Below, one piece after another: positions 18,562 through 27,073 of a stretch of 64,000 nucleotides of DNA. Below the pieces are notes generated by a model that made no database searches, had not been told where the DNA came from, and saw only the letters and a list, made by a program, of their open reading frames with translations. Within the stretch, counting starts at the first letter, position 1; every line of letters starts with the position of its first letter. Both the position numbers and the translations under genes were made by a program. The stretch is from NCBI RefSeq assembly GCF_000378245.1, contig NZ_KB899510.1:1-64000 (forward strand), written 5' to 3'. This stretch comes from Aromatoleum toluclasticum ATCC 700605. Its GTDB lineage: Bacteria > Pseudomonadota > Gammaproteobacteria > Burkholderiales > Rhodocyclaceae.

Positions 18562-19785
18562 TCAGAAGTAGTAGCCGATACTGGCGTTGAATCGCCGTCC
18601 CGTGGTATTGGAGGAGCCGCCGGCGGCGAGTGCGTCGCCGAAGACAGGCGAGAGATACGGCTGGTTCTTGCCTTGGGCATAGTCGAGCATGATCCACCAG
18701 CCCCCACTGCCGAATTCGATGCCCGTCACATTCTGGACGCTACGGTCATAGCCGGATGCCGACTTCCTCAACTGACTCCAGTCGTTGTAAACGCGGAAAT
18801 TGCTGAATGGCCCGATCGACCCCGGAATCTTGTAGCTGAGGCTGACGATATCGATGTTGCCCTTTGCGGCCATGCGGTTCGTAAAGCCGTACGATCCGAT
18901 GATCACGCAATCGTTATTGCAGGCGGACCACCAGTTGCCGTCCACCGAGCCGTTTCCGGAAAAGCTGTTGCGATAGCGGATCGTCTCGAGCTTTACCCCG
19001 AAATTGCCGAATTCACCGGTGTAATGGATGGCCTGGGCATTGCGGCGGCCGTTGGACAGCGAGGAATCGGTCGTGGCGAGTTCGCCGGTGAGCGCAGAAA
19101 TGCCGATTTCCGATTTTCCGCCGCCGAGTTCCAATTCGTAGGCCAGGCGGCCCACGACCGTATTTCTCTCCTCGCGCCCGTAAGTCTTCATCAGGTGGTT
19201 GCTGAAACGGAGCGAATCGTAGCCGTCGAGTACCCTTGTATTGTCGGCTGCACCGAGCAGATGACCGCCGTCGGACGGGAAGAAACCGAGCGCAGAGCTG
19301 AGGCCGCCGTCCTTGCGCGAGTACTTCACGCCGAGTGCGAAGGTGTCCTCGAAACCCGCGTAATACGCCATCGATTCGAAGAAATTGTGCGAAGCGTAAC
19401 GGCCGCTTCCGAAGGGCACGAGATCCTGGCCGACGTGAAGTTCGCTCTTGTCCGCGAACTTGAGCCCCGCCCAGAGGTATTCGTTCATCAGGATGCTCGC
19501 GCCTTCGTCCGCGCCGGTCTGACGGGTCGAATAATGGTAGTAGCGCTCGCGGCCGGACGAGATGAAGCGACCATCGTCGTACGTATATCCGAGGCGGATC
19601 GTGTCGAACTCGAGCGTCCCTTTGCGATCCGGATTCCAGTCGAGGTGCTCGGCTCGAATGCGCACCGCACCGTCGAATTTCAACGGGGACTCGGCGACCT
19701 GGGCGACTGCCGCCGATGCCGACATGAACAGGCAGGTGCCTGCAATTGCGAGCGGCGCTGACCTTGCACGCTTCATGAATTTCAT
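18562..19785 (-). CDS. Outer-membrane porin-like protein
   Basis: 407 residues from ATG 19785, chosen because AAGGAGATAGG lies just upstream and because it begins a signal peptide (KRARSAPLAIAGTCLFMSA, cleavage near AVAQ). The mature part alternates polar and aromatic residues in short beta-strand-like runs with loops rich in Gly, Asn and Asp (FDGAVRIRAEHLDWNPDRKG; FSNFRVYNDWSQLRKS) and ends in IGYYF, with the terminal aromatic residue expected of outer-membrane barrels. Overall it resembles alginate-export/OprB-like or phosphate-selective porin barrels, but I cannot assign the subfamily. It may let quaternary amines pass to the adjacent BCCT system. It is divergent from the TRAP operon. Confidence 0.8.
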   Translation of the reverse strand: MKFMKRARSAPLAIAGTCLFMSASAAVAQVAESPLKFDGAVRIRAEHLDWNPDRKGTLEFDTIRLGYTYDDGRFISSGRERYYHYSTRQTGADEGASILMNEYLWAGLKFADKSELHVGQDLVPFGSGRYASHNFFESMAYYAGFEDTFALGVKYSRKDGGLSSALGFFPSDGGHLLGAADNTRVLDGYDSLRFSNHLMKTYGREERNTVVGRLAYELELGGGKSEIGISALTGELATTDSSLSNGRRNAQAIHYTGEFGNFGVKLETIRYRNSFSGNGSVDGNWWSACNNDCVIIGSYGFTNRMAAKGNIDIVSLSYKIPGSIGPFSNFRVYNDWSQLRKSASGYDRSVQNVTGIEFGSGGWWIMLDYAQGKNQPYLSPVFGDALAAGGSSNTTGRRFNASIGYYF

Positions 19786-20743
19786 TGACCTATCTCCTTC
19801 CTTGATGGCGATTGCTCTTATGTAGTTATTGAAAAGCTCGAGCGGGCACGGGCGGAAATTTCTTTCCTTTTTTTCGGCGGCTATTCCCGGTTTCGCCGAT
19901 GGCGGGCTCGATCGAGTTAACGGGTGGAATCGATGCATACAGCCCGGGCGAATCGGGACGCGACAAAATGCAGGCGAATATCGCAGCGAGGATTGCGTCC
20001 GGGTGCGGTCAGATGAAACCGCAGTGCCGAATCGGCTTCAATAGATGCGGCGCAGGAAGAATCGCGAGGGTCGCAATGGGAACATTGCTGCGCCGCGGTG
20101 GAGTCCGGAGTGGCGCGGGCCGAGGTCCCGTGAAGGGGCGGTCGCTCAGGGGCGAGGCAAAAAAGGAATCCTCCCGCTTCAAGAGCCGCAGGCGTGCGTC
20201 GAGTCGCGAGGCTCTTGATGAAAATGAAAGGTGCCACGCGGAGGGGTGGAGAGCGAGGTGAAATAACCTGGCCCGCGTGGCACCTTTTGGAAAACGCTCG
20301 TCGGGGTTGAGGGAGTGTTGCAGGCGAAGCCAGGCGTGGCGACCGGGCTCCGCCGTACGAGCGCGAAGCCGATGAAACCGGATATTCCGCGTCACGACAA
20401 GCATGGCTACGCAAATGGAACATCCGGTGTCGCATCGGGACGATCCGCTGCAGACGCCACTCCCGGTCCGCTTGTTGAGTTGTTGCGGACATGTCGTGCA
20501 AGCCATCCCGGACCGTCGTTTCGCCCCGGGGGCACGGCAAACCCGCGCAACTGTTCTCGAAGCGACATCCGCCCATACTGTTTGCGATCGACGTCTTGAA
20601 TGCGCGTGGTCTCTGCTGTCTGATCGCCCTGCGACGTACCCCTGATCCCGGTGTGGTTGTTGCGCATCATCTGCCGGCGCCCCCGTAGGCCAGAAGAAGC
20701 GGGCTGCGAGGCCGTACATGAAAAACGTTTGGAGACGACGGAA
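19786..20743. other. Long intergenic region between porin and TRAP operon
   Basis: About 960 bases without a credible gene; the short frames present lack ribosome sites and family features. It must hold the divergent promoters of the porin and TRAP genes. The only structure seen is the long inverted repeat at 20227-20287. Confidence 0.5.
20227..20287. repeat. Perfect 14-bp inverted repeat with 33-base loop
   Basis: AAAGGTGCCACGCG at 20227-20240 is exactly complementary to 20274-20287. Both outer edges carry short A/T runs, so it could act as a weak bidirectional terminator, a small-RNA hairpin or an operator. No gene boundary explains it. Confidence 0.6.
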
Positions 20744-21751
20744 ATGACCAGAAAATTGAAGTTGCGGAGCTTCCTCCTTGCAGCTGCGGCGATCACCTGC
20801 CTATTCGGCGAAGTCGCAAGTGCGGCGACGACCCTGAAAATGGCGACCGATTCGGGCGCCAAGGGCTCTCCCGCAGGCAATGCCCTGAAGAAATGGGCGG
20901 ACCTGATCGAGCAGAAATCCAAGGGCGATCTCAAGGTCAAGGTGTTCTACCAGAACGAGCTCGGGGGACAGCAGGAGGTGTTCGACCTGCACGTCGCGGG
21001 CGACGTGCAATTGATGCTCAACTGGCCGATGACCTCCTACGACAAGCGGATCGGCGTCATCTACACGCCCTACATGACCACGTCGTGGGACGATGCGCTC
21101 AAGGCCTACAGCCCGGGCGGCTGGGTGAATAACCTGCTCGGCGGCATCTACAAGGATATCGGCCTGAAGTTCTTCGGCCCCTGGCCGGAGGGCTTCAACG
21201 GCGTCGCCACGCGCGGAAGCCACGCGCTGACGATTGCGGACGCCAAGAACATCAAGGTGCGCACGATGACGGTGTTCCCTGCGCCGCAGACGATGCAGGC
21301 GCTCGGTTACCAGACCGCCGCGATCGACTGGGGCGAGGTCTATACGGCGATGCAGACCGGCGTCGTCGATGGCGAGGCCGGCAACGTGATCTTCTGGGAT
21401 TACGAGTACTTCCGCGACATCGTCAAGACCTACGTCCGCACCAAGCACTTCTTCATGACGGGCGTGCTGAGCATGAACCAAAAGGCCTGGGACAAGCTCA
21501 CGGCCGAGCAGCAGAAGGTGGTCAGCGAGGCCTCGCTCGAGATCATGAACGAGCAGTTCAAGGCAGCGAGGGCACAGGACGAGTTCTACGTGAAGAAGGC
21601 CGTCGATGCGGGTATCAAGTACATCGAGCCGACGCCGGCCGAACTCGCCGTTCTCGGCAAGGCGGCGCGCGAGAAGGTGTGGCCGCTGATGGAGAAGGAA
21701 ATCGGCGCGGAGATCGTCAAAACGATCCGCAGCAACGCCTCGCCACTCTGA
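20744..21751 (+). CDS. dctP: TRAP transporter substrate-binding protein (DctP family)
   Basis: 335 residues. ATG 20744 follows GGAGACGACGG and begins a signal peptide (MTRKLKLRSFLLAAAAI, cleavage near VASAA). The mature protein shows the DctP-family pattern: AKGSPAGNALKKWADLI, VFYQNELGGQQEVFDLHVAG, NIKVRTM and the GVVDGEAGN segment near the domain hinge. It is periplasmic and delivers ligand to the DctQM membrane pair encoded next. The conserved arginine in KVRTM usually binds a carboxylate, so an organic acid or zwitterion is likely. The substrate cannot be read from sequence; the surrounding betaine genes hint at a methylated or amino-acid-like compound. Confidence 0.92.
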   Translation: MTRKLKLRSFLLAAAAITCLFGEVASAATTLKMATDSGAKGSPAGNALKKWADLIEQKSKGDLKVKVFYQNELGGQQEVFDLHVAGDVQLMLNWPMTSYDKRIGVIYTPYMTTSWDDALKAYSPGGWVNNLLGGIYKDIGLKFFGPWPEGFNGVATRGSHALTIADAKNIKVRTMTVFPAPQTMQALGYQTAAIDWGEVYTAMQTGVVDGEAGNVIFWDYEYFRDIVKTYVRTKHFFMTGVLSMNQKAWDKLTAEQQKVVSEASLEIMNEQFKAARAQDEFYVKKAVDAGIKYIEPTPAELAVLGKAAREKVWPLMEKEIGAEIVKTIRSNASPL

Positions 21752-21821
21752 TTGATGCGTGCCTGCATGAAACCCGCCCAGCCCGCACGTTCGGGCTGGT
21801 TTTCGTCAAAGGGGTAAAAAA

Positions 21822-22367
21822 ATGACAATGAGAGCGATTGCCGCGCTCGGGAAAGGCGCGGCCTGGCTGCTCGATGCCGCAGCGTTCGTGTCCAGCGTGC
21901 TCGTGGTCGGGCTGATGCTGCTGCTCGTCGTGGGGCGCTATCTCTTCGGATGGTCGATCGTCGGCCTGCTCGAAGTGATCATGATGTTCGGCATGTGGCT
22001 TTACATGCTGGGCGCCCTGATCGCGAGCCGGCGCAAGGAGCATCTGGTCGTGGACTTCTTCGCGCAGAAGTTCGGCGACGGATGGGCGCGCGAAGCGCAC
22101 AGACTGCTCGTTGGCAGCGTCACCTTCGCGGCCACCGCATTCTTCACGCTGCTTGCATGGCGCATGCTGCGGTGGAGCTTCGGCCATCCGCAGACGACGC
22201 CGGGCATGGGCATTCCGCTATGGATCCCGCAATCGGCGATCCTGGTCGCCGCTGTCGGCAGCGGCCTCTATGCGCTGCGCGACATCGTGGCGGCGGGCTT
22301 CGACCTCGCTTCCGCGCGCGCACGTACCGTAACCCGCCGCGAGGAGGCGCTGTCATGGAAGGCTTGA
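21822..22367 (+). CDS. dctQ: TRAP transporter small permease (DctQ family)
   Basis: 181 residues with four hydrophobic segments, the DctQ layout. The family region LEVIMMFGMWLYMLGALIASRRKEHLVVDFF is visible around residues 48-78. It forms the inner-membrane complex with the large permease, whose start lies 12 bases inside this gene's 3' end. It begins 70 bases after dctP; the gap contains an inverted repeat around CCCGCCCAGCCC...TTCGGGCTGG that may protect the dctP message. Confidence 0.9.
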   Translation: MTMRAIAALGKGAAWLLDAAAFVSSVLVVGLMLLLVVGRYLFGWSIVGLLEVIMMFGMWLYMLGALIASRRKEHLVVDFFAQKFGDGWAREAHRLLVGSVTFAATAFFTLLAWRMLRWSFGHPQTTPGMGIPLWIPQSAILVAAVGSGLYALRDIVAAGFDLASARARTVTRREEALSWKA

Positions 22368-23650
22368 TCGCAGTCGGGCTGCTGCTCGTGATGATGGTGA
22401 TCGGCGTGCCGGTCGCATGGTCGTTCGCGGGCGTACTGGCGTATCTCGTGTCCGCCTACGACGTCAATATCGACACGATCATGATGCAGGGCTACCGCTC
22501 GCTCGATTCGGTGATCCTGATCGCCCTGCCCCTGTTCGTGCTCACCGGCTACTTGATGCAGGGCGGGGGTATCGCGAGGCGGCTCGTCGAGTTCATCGAA
22601 GTGATGGTCGGAAAGCGGCGCGGTGGCATGGGCGCTTCGATGGTGCTCGCCTCCGGCATCTTCGGCGCGATCGCCGGCACCGCGACCGCCGCAGTGGCAT
22701 CGATCGGCACGATCATGATCGGTCCGCTGGAGCAACGCGGCTATCCGCGCCACTATTCGTCGGCGCTGCTGGGCATCTCGTCCTTGCTCGGCATCCTGAT
22801 CCCGCCGTCGATCACGATGATCCTGTTCGCGGTGGTGACCCGTCAGTCGGTGGCCGCCTGTTTCGCAGCGTCGATCGGCCCGGCGATCCTGCTGATTCTC
22901 GGTCTGATCGTCGCGAACCGCTTCAGCGTCGGGCGGCTGTTCCACGAGACCTTCGCGGCCGCTTCGGATGGGCAGGAGCGGATGTCGAAGGGCCGCGCGA
23001 CGATAAGCGCGCTGCCGGCCCTGTCGTTGCCCCTGATCATCCTCGGGGGGATCTACGGCGGGATCTTCACGCCGACCGAGGCGGCGGCGGTTGCAGCCTT
23101 CTGCGCGATGATCGTAGGCTACTTCTTCTACCGGGACCTGACCGCGAAGGGCTTCGTGCACAACCTGGTCGCAGCCGCCGAGACGACCGGTACGGTGATC
23201 CTGATCCTGCTCTTCAGCTTCATGATCGGGCGCATCCTCGCATCCGAAGGTATTCCGCAGGATCTCACCGAATGGGTGACCTCGATGGTGAGCAATCCGC
23301 TGTTGATCCTGATCACGGTCAACCTCGTGCTGATCCTCGCCGGCATGATCATCGACGACGTATCCGTGACCGTCGTCGTGGCGCCGCTGTTCCTGCCGCT
23401 GATGATCGAATCCGGCATGCATCCGGTGCATTTCGCGTCCATCGTCGCGTGCTCGGTCGTGATCGGGGCGAACAGCCCGCCGGTTGCGCCGATCCTCTAC
23501 ATGGCGTGCCGTATCGGGAAGGCGGATATCCATCGCACGATCGCGCCCGCGATCGCGCTGATGGTGTTCGTGGCCCTGCCGGTGATGGTGATTACCACGT
23601 TTGTGCCGGAACTTTCGCTCGCGCTGCCGCGGCTGCTCGGCTTCCTCTAG
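22355..23650 (+). CDS. dctM: TRAP transporter large permease (DctM family)
   Basis: 431 residues with about 12 hydrophobic segments. It is the ion-coupled transport subunit of the TRAP system (usually sodium-driven). Family signatures are GGIARRLVEFIEVMVGKRRGG, GTATAAVASIGTIMIGPLEQ, GILIPPSITMILFAVVT and IYGGIFTPTEAAAVAAF. ATG 22355 overlaps dctQ and follows GAGGAGG. It is the last gene of the three-gene TRAP unit. Confidence 0.93.
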   Translation: MEGLIAVGLLLVMMVIGVPVAWSFAGVLAYLVSAYDVNIDTIMMQGYRSLDSVILIALPLFVLTGYLMQGGGIARRLVEFIEVMVGKRRGGMGASMVLASGIFGAIAGTATAAVASIGTIMIGPLEQRGYPRHYSSALLGISSLLGILIPPSITMILFAVVTRQSVAACFAASIGPAILLILGLIVANRFSVGRLFHETFAAASDGQERMSKGRATISALPALSLPLIILGGIYGGIFTPTEAAAVAAFCAMIVGYFFYRDLTAKGFVHNLVAAAETTGTVILILLFSFMIGRILASEGIPQDLTEWVTSMVSNPLLILITVNLVLILAGMIIDDVSVTVVVAPLFLPLMIESGMHPVHFASIVACSVVIGANSPPVAPILYMACRIGKADIHRTIAPAIALMVFVALPVMVITTFVPELSLALPRLLGFL

Positions 23651-23958
23651 AAACATGGTGAGACGCAGTCGCAGGAGGACTTGTCCTCGTTTGTCGTGTT
23701 TGAAACAAGGCGCGTCGTAATGAGGCAAGCCTGACGCCTCTTCGCTGTTGATTAGCCCTTCGCAGAGTGTCACTATTTCCCCGTCGGAAACGACGCGGCG
23801 AACGGTGCGCCGCGTCCCTGAAAAAAATCCCGTTCTACGACTTTCTGAGTAGGACTCCAGGGCGCGCGCACCGGCGGTGCACGAGGGATATTCAAACGAC
23901 AAGGCCGGCAAATAGACCGGTCTGCGTGGCACCCGAGGGTGCCAGTGGAGGAGGGGTA
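23651..23958. other. Intergenic leader before the regulator gene
   Basis: About 308 bases between dctM and the AraC-type gene. A perfect 8-base-pair hairpin with a 2-base loop (23927-23934 with 23937-23944, TGGCACCC/GGGTGCCA) ends 14 bases before the start codon and partly adjoins the ribosome site, so it may limit translation. Nothing else was recognised. Confidence 0.45.
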
Positions 23959-25128
23959 ATGAAGTACGAACGCAATGGCTCCGCGACCGGCCGGTCGGCG
24001 GAGCCGGGTGTCGGCGCGAGGCCGACCCGTATCGGTTTTCTGCTGCTCGACAATTTCACTCTCATCGCGCATTCGTCGGCCATCGAGCCCTTGCGCATGG
24101 CCAATCACCTGAGTGGGGAAGAGCATTACCAGTGGTTCACGCTGAGCGAGAACGGTGATCCGGTTCGCGCGAGCGACGGCCAGCGCATCCTCCCCGATGC
24201 GCCGATGGACGACGCGCACGACCTGGATATCGTGATCGTCTGTGGCGGCGTCGCACAGCAGCAGGCGATCCGCAAATCGCACCTGAACTTCCTGCAGGCC
24301 CAGGCCCGCCGCGGCGCGTTGGTCGGCGGTGTGTGCACGGGATCCTGGGCGCTGGCGCAGGCCGGACTGCTCGACGGCTACCGGGCCAGCATTCACTGGG
24401 AGTGCATTTCGGGCTTGCAGGAAGCTTTCCCGAAAGTGCTTGTCACGACTCGCCTATTCACGATCGAGGCGAACCGTCTCACCGCATCCGGCGGAACGGC
24501 CCCGCTCGACATGATGTTGAACCTGATCGGCAAGCAGCACGGGCGCGAGCTGATGGGGGCCATCTCCGAAATGTTCATGTGTGAGCGCATCCGCAACGAT
24601 CAGGAACAGCAGCGGATTCCCCTGCGCCACGTGCTGGGGACCTCGCAGCCGAAGCTGCTCGAGATCGTCGCGCTGATGGAGGCGAACATCGAGGAGCCGC
24701 TCGAACTCGAGGACCTCGCGGCCATCGCCGGCATCTCGAGACGCCAGCTGGAACGCCTCTTCCTCAAGCATCTGAACTGTTCGCCGTCCCGTTATTACCT
24801 GACCATCCGCATCAACCGCGCGCGCCAGCTGCTGCGGCAGACCTCGATGATGATCATCGAGGTCGCCACCGCCTGCGGTTTCGTATCGACGCCGCATTTC
24901 TCGAAGTGCTACCGCGGCTTTTTCGGCGTTCCGCCGAGCAGCGAGCGGACCATCGAGCCCGTGCCGCGCGGCGCCCGGGGACGGCGCGAGGTGTTCATCG
25001 CCGACGAGAGCGCCGAAGTCCATGATGCAGTCCTGCCGGCATCGACCGCCGAACTGGCGCTGATGGCCGCCAGGGGCGAAGCCACCTACGGGAGCGTGAT
25101 GCGCGTGCCGCGACGCTCGCTTTGTTGA
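23959..25128 (+). CDS. GATase1/AraC-type regulator (GbdR-like)
   Basis: 389 residues. The N-terminal DJ-1/PfpI-like ligand-sensing domain (RIGFLLLDNFTLIAHSSAIEPL, VGGVCTGSWALAQAGLLDG) is followed by an AraC DNA-binding domain (LEDLAAIAGISRRQLERLFLK and VATACGFVSTPHFSKCYRGFFG). This is the architecture of GbdR, the activator of glycine betaine and dimethylglycine catabolism in Pseudomonas, and the gene directly precedes the dgc cluster. ATG 23959 follows GGAGGAGGGG. The C-terminal about 60 residues extend past the usual end of the AraC domain. A paralogue sits at 40756-41775, so which of the two is the functional GbdR is unclear. Confidence 0.88.
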   Translation: MKYERNGSATGRSAEPGVGARPTRIGFLLLDNFTLIAHSSAIEPLRMANHLSGEEHYQWFTLSENGDPVRASDGQRILPDAPMDDAHDLDIVIVCGGVAQQQAIRKSHLNFLQAQARRGALVGGVCTGSWALAQAGLLDGYRASIHWECISGLQEAFPKVLVTTRLFTIEANRLTASGGTAPLDMMLNLIGKQHGRELMGAISEMFMCERIRNDQEQQRIPLRHVLGTSQPKLLEIVALMEANIEEPLELEDLAAIAGISRRQLERLFLKHLNCSPSRYYLTIRINRARQLLRQTSMMIIEVATACGFVSTPHFSKCYRGFFGVPPSSERTIEPVPRGARGRREVFIADESAEVHDAVLPASTAELALMAARGEATYGSVMRVPRRSLC

Positions 25129-25186
25129 AGCTGCTTCCTGCCGCAGCACACTGACGCGGGACAGAAGTTCGCGTCCCGTCGGTATC

Positions 25187-25230
25187 GAAGCCCGCCCTGG
25201 ACCGATCGGTCTTCGGCGGGCTTCTTGTCA
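25187..25230 (+). terminator. Intrinsic terminator after the GbdR-like gene
   Basis: GAAGCCCGCC (25187-25196) pairs with GGCGGGCTTC (25215-25224) in a perfect 10-base-pair stem followed by TTGTC. The T-run is short, so efficiency is uncertain. Confidence 0.6.
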
Positions 25231-25249
25231 AGGTGACAATCCAACACGG

Positions 25250-25310
25250 CCGTTCGCCCTGCGCTCGTCGAAGGGCGATGGCAGGGCTTCGACAGGCTCG
25301 GTCCGAACGG
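25250..25310. repeat. REP-like palindromic element
   Basis: The left half (CCGTTCGCCCTGCGCTCGTC then GAAGGG) and the right half (GGGCTTCGACAGGCTCGGTC then CGAACGG) form a long imperfect inverted repeat. The wording (TTCGACAGGCTC, CGAACGG) is that of a palindromic element dispersed in many proteobacterial genomes. No other full copy was noticed in this window. Confidence 0.6.
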
Positions 25311-25512
25311 TATCTGCTTGCCGGGCGAATCAGGTCTGAAACCCCGTCCCGCCGGGCGGACGGGCTGTCGCGCACTTGCTGCGTGCAAAGCTTGTCCCGG
25401 TGCGCACCGAAATGACGCATTTTGACTCGTCCCCGTCGCTTCCCGTGCGATAGGTCTTTCGGCGGGAACGCTATTCTCATCTCCACGAATAGCGCTTGCC
25501 GAGGAGCTGAGA

Positions 25513-26490
<978 letters not shown>

Positions 26491-26536
26491 GCCCGACCCC
26501 TTCCCGCCCCGACAACATACTGGAGACAAACCGAAC

Positions 26537-27064
26537 ATGAAGACCGCACCGCAACTGCCGATCGAAGTCGATTCCGAAACCGGCGTCTGGACCACCGACG
26601 CGCTGCCCATGCTGTACGTGCCGCGCCATTTCTTCATCAACAACCACAAGGGCATCGAAGAGGAGATCGGCGCCGAGCGTTACGCCGACATCCTCTACAA
26701 GGCGGGCTACAAGTCGGCCTGGCACTGGTGCGAGAAGGAAGCCGCACTGCACGGACTCTCGGGCGTCGCGGTGTTCGAGCACTACATGAAGCGCCTGTCG
26801 CAGCGCGGCTGGGGCCTTTTCTCGATCGAGGCGATCGATCTCGACGCGGGCACGTGCCGCGTGCGCCTCGACCACTCGGCCTTCGTCTATGAGTACGGCA
26901 AGGTCGGCCGCAAGATCGAATACATGTTCACCGGCTGGTTCGCCGGCGCGATGGACCAGATCCTCGCCGCCGCGGGCAGCCCGCTGCGCACGCTGGCCGA
27001 GCAGGCCCAGAGCGGCGCCGAGGAAGGCTGCGACTACGGCGTGTTCATCACCCGCCCGCGCTGA
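26537..27064 (+). CDS. DUF5943/4-vinyl-reductase-like protein, copy 1
   Basis: 175 residues, homologous in position and type to the DUF5943 protein beside dgcA in Pseudomonas (PA5397). The characteristic block is YKSAWHWCEKEA then HGLSGVAVFEHYMKRLSQRGW. The fold is probably the V4R (4-vinyl reductase) type, which often binds small ligands. The terminal cysteine cluster of V4R proteins is missing: the C-terminus reads QSGAEEGCDYGVFITRPR with a single cysteine. A paralogue at 42295-42837 keeps the cysteines. The function is unknown; conserved linkage argues for a role in dimethylglycine metabolism or its flavin/iron-sulfur enzymes. Confidence 0.85.
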   Translation: MKTAPQLPIEVDSETGVWTTDALPMLYVPRHFFINNHKGIEEEIGAERYADILYKAGYKSAWHWCEKEAALHGLSGVAVFEHYMKRLSQRGWGLFSIEAIDLDAGTCRVRLDHSAFVYEYGKVGRKIEYMFTGWFAGAMDQILAAAGSPLRTLAEQAQSGAEEGCDYGVFITRPR

Positions 27065-27073
27065 CAGGAGTAA

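Larger units (their letters stand above)
25129..25512. other. Intergenic region before the dgc-linked operon
   Basis: 384 bases holding a terminator for the regulator gene and a palindromic repeat, both listed separately. Its right end must contain the promoter of the dipeptidase-dgc operon; GAGGAGCTGAGA near 25501 is the ribosome site. Confidence 0.5.
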
